64,000 bases of DNA. Source: Bacteroidota bacterium. GTDB lineage: Bacteria; Bacteroidota; Bacteroidia; Flavobacteriales_E; Vicingaceae. The notes beneath the pieces are model-generated. The model ran no database searches. It had not been told where the DNA came from and saw only the letters and a list, made by a program, of their open reading frames with translations. Location of the stretch: assembly GCA_013112545.1 (NCBI GenBank), contig JABFGJ010000002.1, positions 186,001 to 250,000 of the forward strand. Direction: 5' to 3'. Of the stretch, positions 1-8,421 are shown one piece after another (the first letter of the stretch is position 1; every line of letters begins with the position of its first letter). Position numbers and translations under genes: made by a program.

Positions 1-524
1 CAAGTAGCGTAGGATGTACTTCAACAGATCAAGTAATGGTGACAGTTAATTCTGTTGATAATTCGGTTAGTCAATCTGGGTTTGTGTTAACTGCAAATCA
101 AGTAGGTGCTACTTACCAATGGATTGGCTGTGGTTCAACTCCCACTGGACCAATTTCAGGTGAAACTGGAAGATCCTTTACACCAAGTATTAATGGTGAT
201 TATGCAGTTATTGTAAGTTTAGGGAATTGTATTGATACAAGTGCTTGTATTCCTGTAATAGGAGTCGGAATTGAAAAATTTGAAAAAGCAAATTCGATTA
301 GCATCTTTCCAAATCCTAACAATGGTAATTTTAAGATTGATATGGGTACTTATTATTCGAGCACTGCTTTAGTTTCCATTCGTGATATTCAGGGAAAAAT
401 GATTTATAAGACAAATGCACTCAATCAAGTGCTTGAAGTGAATTTAAATATTAGTGCAGGAATTTATTTTATTGAAATAAATAGCATAAAAGGAAATGTT
501 GTCAAAAAGTTAATTGTGAATTAG
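1..524 (+). CDS. T9SS cargo protein, C-terminal part (partial)
   Basis: The reading frame is open from base 3 and enters from outside the window, so the N-terminus is missing and the first ATG at 36 is probably not the start. The visible part begins with a GCTSTDQVMVTV stretch, typical of PKD- or SprB-like repeat modules in Bacteroidota adhesins. It ends with a type A sorting domain of about 80 residues that starts around SISIFPNPNNGNF and finishes at VVKKLIVN. That domain directs export by the type IX secretion system and cell-surface attachment, after which it is normally cleaved off. A strong terminator follows the stop codon. Cargo class is fairly certain; the specific role (adhesin or enzyme) cannot be read from this fragment. 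Confidence 0.85.
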   Translation, partial: SSVGCTSTDQVMVTVNSVDNSVSQSGFVLTANQVGATYQWIGCGSTPTGPISGETGRSFTPSINGDYAVIVSLGNCIDTSACIPVIGVGIEKFEKANSISIFPNPNNGNFKIDMGTYYSSTALVSIRDIQGKMIYKTNALNQVLEVNLNISAGIYFIEINSIKGNVVKKLIVN

Positions 525-548
525 TTTTTATCTGTTAATACTTTTAAG

Positions 549-583
549 GACCTACTTCGAATTTACGGAGTGGGTCTTTTTTT
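549..583 (+). terminator. Rho-independent terminator
   Basis: An 11-bp stem (549-559 with 566-576, containing some G-T pairs) is followed directly by a run of seven T. It ends the transcript of the T9SS cargo gene. Confidence 0.85.
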
Positions 584-584
584 G

Positions 585-873
585 TTTGAAAATTTTACAC
601 CATATAGAAAATCATTATTTCAACAAACTCATTAATTAGGCATTTTAGTTATGGACATTGGATCAAATAACATGTTTTTGCTAATTCAGGTTCAAATCCC
701 TATATCTGGGTTTTATTATAAAAACAAGGAATAGTTATCTATTTGATTATAAAGACATTCAATAAATAAAAATTTTATAAGCAAAAAATCTGAACAAAAA
801 AATACTAGTTTTTAAGTATTTTTTTTTAATAATCTAATATTCAACTTAGCAGTATAGATAATTTGTAAAATAA
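585..873. other. AT-rich intergenic region, no gene seen
   Basis: No convincing ORF lies here. Two minor signals are present. A GGTTCAAATCC string at 689-699 resembles a tRNA T-arm, but the stem does not extend and no tRNA body lies upstream. An A/T-rich hairpin (798-806 with 815-823, loop 807-814) followed by T residues looks like a weak terminator, although no gene ends just before it. A small RNA ending there is possible but unsupported. Confidence 0.4.
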
Positions 874-1193
874 TTGGAGTTGAAGTACCTGCAGATTTTA
901 TTTCTATTGTTTTGTGTTGAACTGTTTTCACAGCCAAGTATGCAGTTTGATACTATCAATGAAAAATTAAATCAATTAGACTGCCACCCCAAACAAATTC
1001 AAAAGCTGAATAAACAAGTAAACATAAAAAATAAGCGACTATTAGAATCTACTAAAAAATCACAAAATCAGGCTAAACCTATATTGATTAAAAATCGAAA
1101 AAGGACTCCAACGTTCAAATCAAGGATAATGGTGATACTACATTATATTTAATGAGTTCCTATTTAATCCAAACAGATAACCCAAAAGCTTGA
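874..1193 (+). pseudogene. Small secreted-type protein gene with apparent -1 frameshift
   Basis: The first frame starts at a TTG (874) and encodes a hydrophobic, signal-peptide-like N-terminus (LQILFLLFCVELFSQ) and then a Lys/Gln/Asn-rich stretch. In this frame it ends at 1152 with an implausible tail. Stepping back one base at the A5 run (1098-1102) gives a natural continuation, KKDSNVQIKDNGDTTLYL and onward to NPKA, stopping with TGA at 1191-1193 inside the 5' arm of a strong terminator. The joined product is about 106 residues. The run reads A AAA AGG in frame, which is not the classic A AAA AAG slip site, so a mutation or a sequencing error is more likely than programmed shifting. No family is recognised. 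The TTG start is uncertain. Confidence 0.45.
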
Positions 1194-1222
1194 AAAAAGA
1201 TAAGCTTTTGGGTTTGTTTTTT
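1179..1222 (+). terminator. Strong Rho-independent terminator
   Basis: A perfect 13-bp stem (1179-1191 with 1202-1214, 10-base loop) is followed by G and a run of T. Its presence argues that the small ORF just upstream belongs, or belonged, to a real transcription unit. Confidence 0.9.
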
Positions 1223-1284
1223 TTATGCTGTTGATTATTAAATGATTGTTATGCGTATTAATATATATACTCATAATTGAGTAT

Positions 1285-1314
1285 TTGATAGGTTTTGATT
1301 TTAAACTAGTTTTG
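1285..1314 (+). promoter_or_regulatory. Bacteroidota-type promoter for the lipoprotein gene
   Basis: The -7 element TAGTTTTG (1307-1314) fits TAnnTTTG, and a TTG at 1285-1287 stands 19 bases upstream as the -33 element. The start codon at 1340 implies a leader of roughly 18-20 bases. Confidence 0.6.
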
Positions 1315-1339
1315 AGTTACTAACAAAAAACAATTAATT

Positions 1340-2458
1340 ATGAAAAATTTAACATTAAAGGCAATCATTATTGCTAGTGTCGTTTCTTTAGGTTCTTGCA
1401 GTGAAGACGAAGCGGTGAAACCTGATACCAATAATAATAATGGCAATAATAGCACATCAATTAATAAGTATTCTGGCTCAGCATCTTATGGGGATTTAGT
1501 TACATTTAGTATAGATAAGTCTAATAATACCTATACTTTAAACAATGAAACATTTGCAAACACTGAAAGTGGATCATTTGAAGTTTTGTCAGACACCGTA
1601 TTTGGTGGGGTTTACGGTAATATTTTTGAAGGAATTTATCAAGTTGTTGCAAATAATGATACCTTTTTTGCAGTAGAATTAGACGATAAAATAATCGCTG
1701 CAAATTTCCCTTCTGGAAACTCAAATAATGACATTTCTTTTGGAGTAAGTTCAGAAATAGATAATTCAGGGAGACAGTCTGAAATTGCAGGATCTTATTT
1801 TTATACCAAATTGGGACCATACTTAAATCAAGGATACCCGATGGAATGGGGAATATTTACAGCCGAAGGGGATAGTTTATTTGGTACATGGGTAGATGAA
1901 AAAGCTCCTGTTGATACTGGGTTTTATATTCCATTAACTTCTCAAAACAACGATTCTTCAGGAACAGGGTTTAATTATGTATATTCAATAAATAATGATC
2001 GTTTAGTAGTTTCAGATGGGTCATCGACAGCTACTGGTTACGTATATATAGGTGGAAATACATCTGTTTTCTTAATTGATTTAGGAACTGGAGCCGGATC
2101 TGTATTTGCCTATAAAATGGATGAATCTTGGCTGGTGAATGGACCAGATGATGCTAGCATTGTTGGTGATTATAAATATGTTGATTTTGAGACAGATGGA
2201 ACAAAGGGAGCTGGAAATTTTAATATTTCATCTTCTGGAATAATAACTGCTAGTTGGACTGATGGGAATTCAGTCGAAATTAATCAGGCTTCGAATCCTT
2301 TAGTTTATACCGGATACCCTAATCTTTACATATTAGAAGATTATGATGGTGCTGGTTCAGATATATATGTAATTTTTGCCGGGGATGCCGTTATGTATTT
2401 TGATTTTGATGGTGCAGGAACATTTACAGGTTACGGAACAGGGGGTAAATTAGGATAA
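1340..2458 (+). CDS. Probable surface-exposed lipoprotein of unknown function
   Basis: This 372-residue protein has a lipoprotein signal peptide with the lipobox LGSC and the acceptor Cys20. The residues after the cysteine are SEDE, which fits the S-(D/E)-(D/E) lipoprotein export signal of Bacteroidota, so outer-face exposure is predicted. An Asn/Ser linker follows (about residues 31-42). The rest is rich in Gly, Asp, Tyr and Ser and looks all-beta, with repeated short strands of the GDYKYVDFE type; no enzyme motif was recognised. The gene is monocistronic, with its own promoter upstream and a terminator at 2477-2512. Domain assignment is open; a calycin-like or beta-sandwich fold would suit the composition. 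Confidence 0.8.
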   Translation: MKNLTLKAIIIASVVSLGSCSEDEAVKPDTNNNNGNNSTSINKYSGSASYGDLVTFSIDKSNNTYTLNNETFANTESGSFEVLSDTVFGGVYGNIFEGIYQVVANNDTFFAVELDDKIIAANFPSGNSNNDISFGVSSEIDNSGRQSEIAGSYFYTKLGPYLNQGYPMEWGIFTAEGDSLFGTWVDEKAPVDTGFYIPLTSQNNDSSGTGFNYVYSINNDRLVVSDGSSTATGYVYIGGNTSVFLIDLGTGAGSVFAYKMDESWLVNGPDDASIVGDYKYVDFETDGTKGAGNFNISSSGIITASWTDGNSVEINQASNPLVYTGYPNLYILEDYDGAGSDIYVIFAGDAVMYFDFDGAGTFTGYGTGGKLG

Positions 2459-2476
2459 TTTTATAGATAGTCAACC

Positions 2477-2512
2477 AAAAGGCAGAAGCGAAAATTCGTT
2501 TCTGCCTTTTTT
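2477..2512 (+). terminator. Rho-independent terminator
   Basis: A GC-containing stem (2481-2492 with 2495-2506, one G-T pair) is flanked by AAAA and a T run. It closes the lipoprotein gene. Confidence 0.85.
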
Positions 2513-2646
2513 ATAATCACAAAATTGAGTTGTTAAAAATTATATGTTTAATGCTTTATTTATTTTCCAATCACTATGAATATCATAAGCATTTAATCGA
2601 ATATTCAATTTTATTGAATTAAACTTGCAAATTGAAATATTCATTT

Positions 2647-3735
2647 ATGAAGTTAGAAGAAGTAAAATTTGATTGTGTCTTTTTTCGTGGTCATATTCCA
2701 TGTAGTCCTAATAAAGAACATGGAGTAGCATGCTCTAATTGTGACTTTTATCAAGCCATTGAAACAAGAATTTTGATAATCAAATTAGGTGCTATTGGCG
2801 ATGTAATTAGAACAACACCCTTAATTGAAAGCTATCGAAAAACACACCCCAATTGCCACATAACTTGGTTGACTCTCTTTCCTGATGTATTACCAAAAGA
2901 ATCGATTGAAGATGTCCTAAAATGGGAAGTGACATCACTATATAAGATTCAGAATAGAAAATTTGATATAGCAATAAATTTAGATAAGGACGAAGAGGCT
3001 TGTCAGTTATTAGCTCATGTTGATGCTAAAGAAAAATATGGGTTTATTTGGGAGAACAATCACATTTCTGCAGCTACAGAAGCAGCAACTCATAAATTGA
3101 TTACTGGGTTTTTTGATCATATTTCTATTCGGAATACTAAAAACTATTTAGAAGAGATTTTTGAAATCTGCCACTTAAAATTTGAAGGCCAAGAATACCA
3201 AATTCGAAAAAACGAAACGCTGATTGAAAAATGGAATTCGCACATTAAATCAATTGCAAATGGTAAAAAAGTAATTGGCTTAAATACAGGTTGTGGACCT
3301 AGGTGGAAAACAAGGCTTTGGTCTAAGGAAAACTGGATTTCGCTAATTAAGGACTTAGAATCTCAGGGTTATTTCTGTATGATTTTAGGTGGAGCAGCTG
3401 AAGATGAGGTAAATCAGTATTATGCGAAACAAACTGGCGCATACTATCCAGGTCATTTTTCTTTAGAAGAGTTTATAACTCTAACCAATACATGTGATTT
3501 AATTGTTACACAAGTTTCGCTGATGATGCATATAGCAATTGCATTACAAAAGAAAATGGTGCTGATGAATAATATCTTTAACGCACATGAATTTGAATTG
3601 TATGGAAGGGGTGAAATCATTCAACCTACAACAGGGTGCGACTGTTATTACGGTAATACTTGTAGTAGAGAAGTGAGTTGTATGAAAGATATTTCAGTTT
3701 CAATGATTTTAGAATCGGTTAATAAATTCAGCTAA
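2647..3735 (+). CDS. Glycosyltransferase family 9 (heptosyltransferase-like)
   Basis: A 362-residue cytosolic protein with an N-terminal Cys-rich segment (CSPNKEHGVACSNC), then the GT9 signature IIKLGAIGDVIRTTPL and a C-terminal nucleotide-sugar half containing GLNTGCGPRWKTR. GT9 enzymes transfer heptose or related sugars in LPS and other glycans. I chose the ATG at 2647. A TTG 15 bases upstream is in frame, but a -7-like TAAACTTG at 2620-2627 would place the transcript start beyond that TTG. The gene converges with the GH20-like gene, with a single base between the two stop codons and no room for a terminator. The donor and acceptor sugars cannot be deduced. It may belong to the polysaccharide locus or be an independent LPS gene. 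Confidence 0.85.
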   Translation: MKLEEVKFDCVFFRGHIPCSPNKEHGVACSNCDFYQAIETRILIIKLGAIGDVIRTTPLIESYRKTHPNCHITWLTLFPDVLPKESIEDVLKWEVTSLYKIQNRKFDIAINLDKDEEACQLLAHVDAKEKYGFIWENNHISAATEAATHKLITGFFDHISIRNTKNYLEEIFEICHLKFEGQEYQIRKNETLIEKWNSHIKSIANGKKVIGLNTGCGPRWKTRLWSKENWISLIKDLESQGYFCMILGGAAEDEVNQYYAKQTGAYYPGHFSLEEFITLTNTCDLIVTQVSLMMHIAIALQKKMVLMNNIFNAHEFELYGRGEIIQPTTGCDCYYGNTCSREVSCMKDISVSMILESVNKFS

Positions 3736-3736
3736 A

Positions 3737-5173
3737 TTATTCTGCATTCCAAAAAGCATTAGCTGAAAATTCTAAGATGGCATCATATTGCTTAAGATGG
3801 TCACTTTTTTCTTTATTCTTTATAGTTCCGTCTAGTAGTTTATGCCATGAGGTCGCTATCATTCCATTAAAACGCGGATGATTTTTCTCGATGATGTAAT
3901 TAGAAAACTGTCTGGTCATTTCATTCACATTATAAGTTGCTCCAATTACCTGAAAGCCTTTATTTATAAAAAAATCTACAGAAGAAAAATCTAATTTTTG
4001 CTTCAATTTGCCTTTATAATGCTTGTAATGCCAATCACAGATGGTTATATTTTTAGGAATACTATCAATTAACCATCGATACTCTTTTGTGGCATGAAAA
4101 TAACCTGGATGCATATTAGGAAAATCTTCAGGAGCAATTAGCATATCTCCCCACATCCATACTGATATGTTTTTGTTAATAAGGTAGTTGTTTATTTTTT
4201 TTACATTGGATAAGAAAAGTTCAGACGGCAAAATTGGACCGTGTTTGACTATATGTTTCTCCCTAAAGCCAATAACTTCATCGTGTCCAATGTTAATAAT
4301 TTTGGGATCAACTAATTCGATTACTTCATCGATAAGGCTATAAATTAATTGATATACTGCTGGATTCCTGGGGTCTAAGGTTTGATTGTTGAACAATAGT
4401 TCCGGGGAAATCTCTTCTAAAACAAAAGACTTGTTTTGATGGCTTAAAAAGGCAAAATCAAGAACTGGTTCTATGTTAAAAATATTACCAAAGTCGCAAA
4501 TAGACTTAAAGTCAGCCTTGCTCATGGCATCTTTTAAGCAATATTTTTTTGATGCTTCAAATTCAACGCTATTGTGAATCGAGTAAAATGCCCCATTAAA
4601 ATGACCTCTCCATAACCTAAGTAGAACATGTTTAACAACTTCGGGGTCCATCGCTTTGAGGTTGATTTGCATGATTCTCTTTTCAATATTAGGCCAATCT
4701 TTAATGTTTTTTTTCGGTGTTTTGTTTTGCGTTAATTCAAACTCCAGGCTAGCTAATCCATTTATTATTCCCTTGGCATCTATAGCCCCAACTGTAATGT
4801 TGTTGCCGTTAAAATCAATTTCGTAATACTCCTCAATTTGAAAATCTTTTAGATTGGGCTGAGCATTAGTAATTTTAATAAGGTTTAGCTTAGCAGTATT
4901 ACCTGGGTTATTTTTTATAGTGTCGTTTATTATTTGAATGATCTGATTATTCAAATCACGTTTAAATTCATTTTGCTTTAAATTGACTTGATTGAACGAA
5001 GTTCTTCCGTAGTCTGGTGTAGAAATTTTGTATTTAGGGGCTTTTATTGTATTTTTTTTAATAACAGATCCACGGTAATCCTTTTGAGAATTTAATTTAT
5101 TATTTCTTTGAGCAATTCCACAGGATTGAAAAAATGCAATTAGTATGATAATTAGTATTATTCTAAGTTTCAT
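3737..5173 (-). CDS. GH20-like glycosidase lipoprotein
   Basis: The ATG at 5173 opens a clear lipoprotein signal ending in FFQSC (Cys18). It is preferred over an in-frame start 20 codons upstream, which lies within the preceding gene. The mature protein has an N-terminal domain of the kind found before GH20 barrels (YEIDFNGNNITVGAIDAKGI), then a barrel starting around the NWPNIEKRIMQINLK-like stretch. The segment INIGHDEVI (His297, Asp298, Glu299) matches the GH20 catalytic Asp-Glu pair, with His in place of the usual Gly before Asp. An MWGDML segment follows later. GH20 enzymes are exo-beta-N-acetylhexosaminidases. No acidic export signal follows the cysteine, so periplasmic anchoring is inferred. 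It sits head to tail behind a glycosyltransferase gene (gap of 1 base) and may trim or edit the polysaccharide. Confidence 0.75.
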   Translation of the reverse strand: MKLRIILIIILIAFFQSCGIAQRNNKLNSQKDYRGSVIKKNTIKAPKYKISTPDYGRTSFNQVNLKQNEFKRDLNNQIIQIINDTIKNNPGNTAKLNLIKITNAQPNLKDFQIEEYYEIDFNGNNITVGAIDAKGIINGLASLEFELTQNKTPKKNIKDWPNIEKRIMQINLKAMDPEVVKHVLLRLWRGHFNGAFYSIHNSVEFEASKKYCLKDAMSKADFKSICDFGNIFNIEPVLDFAFLSHQNKSFVLEEISPELLFNNQTLDPRNPAVYQLIYSLIDEVIELVDPKIINIGHDEVIGFREKHIVKHGPILPSELFLSNVKKINNYLINKNISVWMWGDMLIAPEDFPNMHPGYFHATKEYRWLIDSIPKNITICDWHYKHYKGKLKQKLDFSSVDFFINKGFQVIGATYNVNEMTRQFSNYIIEKNHPRFNGMIATSWHKLLDGTIKNKEKSDHLKQYDAILEFSANAFWNAE

Positions 5174-5174
5174 T

Positions 5175-6293
5175 TTATTGAATAATTGATACATATTCTT
5201 TTGCAATGGTACTCCAAGCATATTCACTTTCAATTTTTATTATAGAATCCTTTGCATAACTTTCTCTTAATACTTTGTCAGAAGCCATTTTTTTAATTTG
5301 TGTATTTAAATTCTCAATGTTTTCTGATTTAAATAATAAACCTTCGTTGTTATTTAAAACTTCTTTATTGGCTGGCAAATCTGATGCTATAATAGGAAGT
5401 CCATAACTCATAGCCATAAGTAATACACCACTTTGGAATATTTCACGATATGGTAAGATGATAAAATCCGCAGCATTGTATAAGTTATCTCGCTCTTCTT
5501 CAGAAATGTATTTAATAAATAGTTTGGTTTTACTAGTTAATCTACGACTTTCTATAATTGATTCATAAATTTGAAATTCATCCTTCCAAGGTTTTCCAGC
5601 AATAATTAAATGTAGGTTTTCAATATCTGTAGGAAAGGCTTTTAGCAATAAGTCCAATCCCTTTACTTTTTTTATTTGTCCAAAAAACAAGGCATATGTT
5701 ACGTCTTCATCTAATCCCAATGTTTTTCTTGCTGTTTTCTGACCAATATTGCTATTAATTATCGCTTTGTGGCCACCATGCTTTATAATTCTAGTTTTTG
5801 CAATTATATCAATAGGCAATACTTGTTTTAGGTAATTATAAGAGTATTGATTATGCACGATTACTTGGTCAATTAATTTTGAGTAAATAAAGTCTCTTGC
5901 TTTTTGATTTTCATTTTTCTCAAAGCTAGTTACATCGTGTGAAATTCCAATTACTTTTAGACCATAAAACTTAAAAATAGACAGCACCACAAGTGGAATC
6001 CATGAGGCTTCAAAAAGATGAAAAATGACTGTTTTAACACGGTTCTTTTTTAATATTCTACAAGCATTAATTGTACCACCGATGAGGTTTGAGAAACCAG
6101 TTAAGTTTCTACTTATGTCAAAATCAAAGGTTTTTTGAATGTGTATTTTTTCTTCATTTAAACCCTCAGTTAAATTAGAAAGGAGATACGTTTCATAACC
6201 TAAGTTAGCTAATGCATCCAGCAAACACAAGCTATAGTAGTGGTTTCCACCCTTTAATCCCACATAATCTATAATTCCTACTTTTTTACTCAT
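5175..6293 (-). CDS. Glycosyltransferase, GT4/GT1 type (GT-B fold)
   Basis: The start MSKKVGIIDYVGLKGGNHYY overlaps the stop of the upstream sulfotransferase gene by 4 bases (ATGA), which fixes the start and implies translational coupling. About 372 residues. The N-terminal half carries the acceptor-side GGNHYYS loop. The C-terminal half carries FFGQIKKVKGLDLLLKAF and ILPYREIFQSGVLLMAM, the E-x7-like nucleotide-sugar site of retaining GT-B enzymes. It acts at the cytosolic membrane face on a lipid-linked glycan. The operon is sulfotransferase, this gene, GH20-like gene. Substrate unknown. Confidence 0.85.
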   Translation of the reverse strand: MSKKVGIIDYVGLKGGNHYYSLCLLDALANLGYETYLLSNLTEGLNEEKIHIQKTFDFDISRNLTGFSNLIGGTINACRILKKNRVKTVIFHLFEASWIPLVVLSIFKFYGLKVIGISHDVTSFEKNENQKARDFIYSKLIDQVIVHNQYSYNYLKQVLPIDIIAKTRIIKHGGHKAIINSNIGQKTARKTLGLDEDVTYALFFGQIKKVKGLDLLLKAFPTDIENLHLIIAGKPWKDEFQIYESIIESRRLTSKTKLFIKYISEEERDNLYNAADFIILPYREIFQSGVLLMAMSYGLPIIASDLPANKEVLNNNEGLLFKSENIENLNTQIKKMASDKVLRESYAKDSIIKIESEYAWSTIAKEYVSIIQ

Positions 6294-7192
6294 AATAACC
6301 AATCGGGTAACTTTTTGCAAAGATTGTTTTTAATTAAATACTCTTTTAGTTCTTGATTTTTTTCTTTGTAAATAGAATCAAGCAATTGTTTTTCTGATGA
6401 ATAATCTTGGCTCTCTCCTTCTTTATTATTTATTAATCGATAAACTCTTCTTAGTTGTTTTTTAATTGTTGGCTGTTTTATAAAAAAACTACTCAAAGTG
6501 GCATTTATTTTTATAGAAATTGAATGAATAAACTTATTTTTATACCTAGCAGTTTTGTTCTCTACCTCGTTTAGTCCTTTTATTATTTCAGTTTCAAGTC
6601 CTAACCAATCAAATATATCATCTACAATAGCCTGAGGATTTGATACCAAATCCTCAAAAAAGATAATTTTATTATTGTTTTGAAATGTATTCGTCCACGC
6701 CTTAATGTAATCTATATAAAAACCTTCCCTTATTCCTCTACTTACTCTTGTGTCTTCTAATTTAGTATAACAAGCATTTTTTGAGTCAATAATGTGTTGA
6801 TTAAGGGTGGTAGCTGGATCTATTTCTAAGATATACTTACCATGATTGAAGAATGAAATAAATCGTTTACTTGGATCCCTTAAAATAATGATAGTTTTAA
6901 TGTCAGCATTTAGTTCATGCTTCAATGTATGAGCTAGCTTTTCTCCTCCATAAAAATAAGATGGGCTTGCTTCTAAGTTCCACAAATGAGTGTTGCTAGG
7001 GCTAAATTGTTTCCAATAATTCTCTATTTTGTCAGGAGTATTTCCAAATCTAATTGGAGTAAAAAAATGAGTTTCTTTAACCGTAGAAGGATTTATTCTA
7101 CTATGTGAACTAAGGTACTTAAATAATGAAGTTGTACCAGCTTTATGCACTCCGGCAATAATTAATAAAGAGGTATTAGACACAAATTTCAT
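6290..7192 (-). CDS. Sulfotransferase (PAPS-dependent), first of four
   Basis: A 300-residue cytosolic enzyme. The 5'-phosphosulfate-binding loop AGVHKAGTTSLFKYL lies near residues 14-28 and the 3'-phosphate-binding segment LRDPSKRFISFF near the middle. KETHFF after the first loop is typical of carbohydrate sulfotransferases. It would move sulfate from PAPS to a sugar hydroxyl or amine. It is the first gene of a minus-strand operon with a glycosyltransferase and the GH20-like lipoprotein. It diverges from the DUF1972-type glycosyltransferase gene across about 107 bases. The acceptor sugar is unknown. Confidence 0.85.
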   Translation of the reverse strand: MKFVSNTSLLIIAGVHKAGTTSLFKYLSSHSRINPSTVKETHFFTPIRFGNTPDKIENYWKQFSPSNTHLWNLEASPSYFYGGEKLAHTLKHELNADIKTIIILRDPSKRFISFFNHGKYILEIDPATTLNQHIIDSKNACYTKLEDTRVSRGIREGFYIDYIKAWTNTFQNNNKIIFFEDLVSNPQAIVDDIFDWLGLETEIIKGLNEVENKTARYKNKFIHSISIKINATLSSFFIKQPTIKKQLRRVYRLINNKEGESQDYSSEKQLLDSIYKEKNQELKEYLIKNNLCKKLPDWLL

Positions 7193-7299
7193 TACAAATT
7201 TTTAATTTTCGAAAGTCGTAAATATTTCTTTTAAATGCAGTCTTATTTAAGTAAGTTTTAATTCGTTGTTTTGCAAACTTGTATATTAGTTAATTTATT

Positions 7300-8379
7300 T
7301 TGAAAATAGCAATAATCGGTTCGGTTGGAATTCCTTCTAAATACGGAGGTTTCGAAACATTAGCACATCAACTGGTAGATCATTTATCAGACAAAGTTGA
7401 GCTTACTGTTTATTGTAGTGCTCAACAATACACTAAGCGTCCAAAATGCTATAAAAATGCTAAGCTTGAATACATCTCTTTAAATGCAAATGGCATGCAA
7501 AGTATTCCATATGATGTCATTTCAATATTAAAGGCCTACAAGAAAAACGATGTTTTGTTGATTTTAGGCGTGGCTGGTGTATTTATTTTACCCTTTGTTA
7601 AGTTCTTTTCTAAAACTAAAATTTGTGTTCATATTGATGGAATGGAATGGAAAAGAGAAAAATGGAGAATTTATGCTAAGATGTATCTTAAATATACAGA
7701 ACGTTTAGCATTATTTATTTCTGATTCTATCATAGCGGACAACCAAGCAATTTTAGCCAATGTGCCTGAAAAATATCACTATAAAACATCCATGATAACC
7801 TATGGAGGAAATCATGCCAATGAAAGTCAACTAACTAAAGTTTTATTGAGCAAACTAGAAATAGATTTTGACGAATATGCGTTTTCGGTTTGCAGAATAG
7901 TTCCAGAAAATAATATTCGGACAATTTTAAATGCTTTTAAAAAGGAAAATAAAAAGATAGTATTTGTTGGGAATTGGTACGACAGTAACTATGGAATTTC
8001 AATTTGGCAAGACTTCAATGAAGAGCCAATGATTAAGTTGATTAATCCAATTTATAATCAAGAGGAATTAGACGCACTTAGAAGCAACTGTAGTTTATAT
8101 ATTCATGGCCATTCTGCTGGGGGCACTAACCCTTCTTTAGTTGAAGCAATAAGCCTTAGCTTAAACATCGTTTGTTACGATGTCTGTTTTAATCGAGAAA
8201 CACTAAAAGGTCATGGATATTTTTTTAAAAGTGAAGGGGAGTTAAGATCAGTTATATCGAAAAAATTGACATATAAATCAAGTAAAAGGGAGCTGCAAGA
8301 ATTTGCAAATGAGAATTATAACTGGAATAAAATTGCAACATCTTATTATGCTTTGTTTAAGGATTTATATGCTAAATAA
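7300..8379 (+). CDS. DUF1972-type glycosyltransferase (GT4-like)
   Basis: A 359-residue protein beginning MKIAIIGSVGIPSKYGGFET, the hallmark of the DUF1972 N-terminal domain found in rhamnosyltransferase-like enzymes; a GT-B C-terminal half contains GHSAGGTNPSLVEA. The start is a TTG at 7300, since no ATG lies in a suitable place before the conserved N-terminus. It is likely the first gene of the long plus-strand polysaccharide operon, 42 bases before the Wza-type gene. It probably adds a deoxyhexose or similar sugar to the growing repeat unit; the sugar is an inference from the family only. Confidence 0.85.
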   Translation: MKIAIIGSVGIPSKYGGFETLAHQLVDHLSDKVELTVYCSAQQYTKRPKCYKNAKLEYISLNANGMQSIPYDVISILKAYKKNDVLLILGVAGVFILPFVKFFSKTKICVHIDGMEWKREKWRIYAKMYLKYTERLALFISDSIIADNQAILANVPEKYHYKTSMITYGGNHANESQLTKVLLSKLEIDFDEYAFSVCRIVPENNIRTILNAFKKENKKIVFVGNWYDSNYGISIWQDFNEEPMIKLINPIYNQEELDALRSNCSLYIHGHSAGGTNPSLVEAISLSLNIVCYDVCFNRETLKGHGYFFKSEGELRSVISKKLTYKSSKRELQEFANENYNWNKIATSYYALFKDLYAK

Positions 8380-8421
8380 ATGCTATATATAATTACTATT
8401 TTTACTGTTTAGATATTCACT

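Noticed and set aside
1096-1104. Programmed -1 frameshift site (A-run) in the small secreted-protein gene
   Set aside because: The in-frame heptamer reads A AAA AGG rather than A AAA AAG, and the gene product shows no reason for dual coding. A lesion or sequencing error explains it better, though this was not tested.
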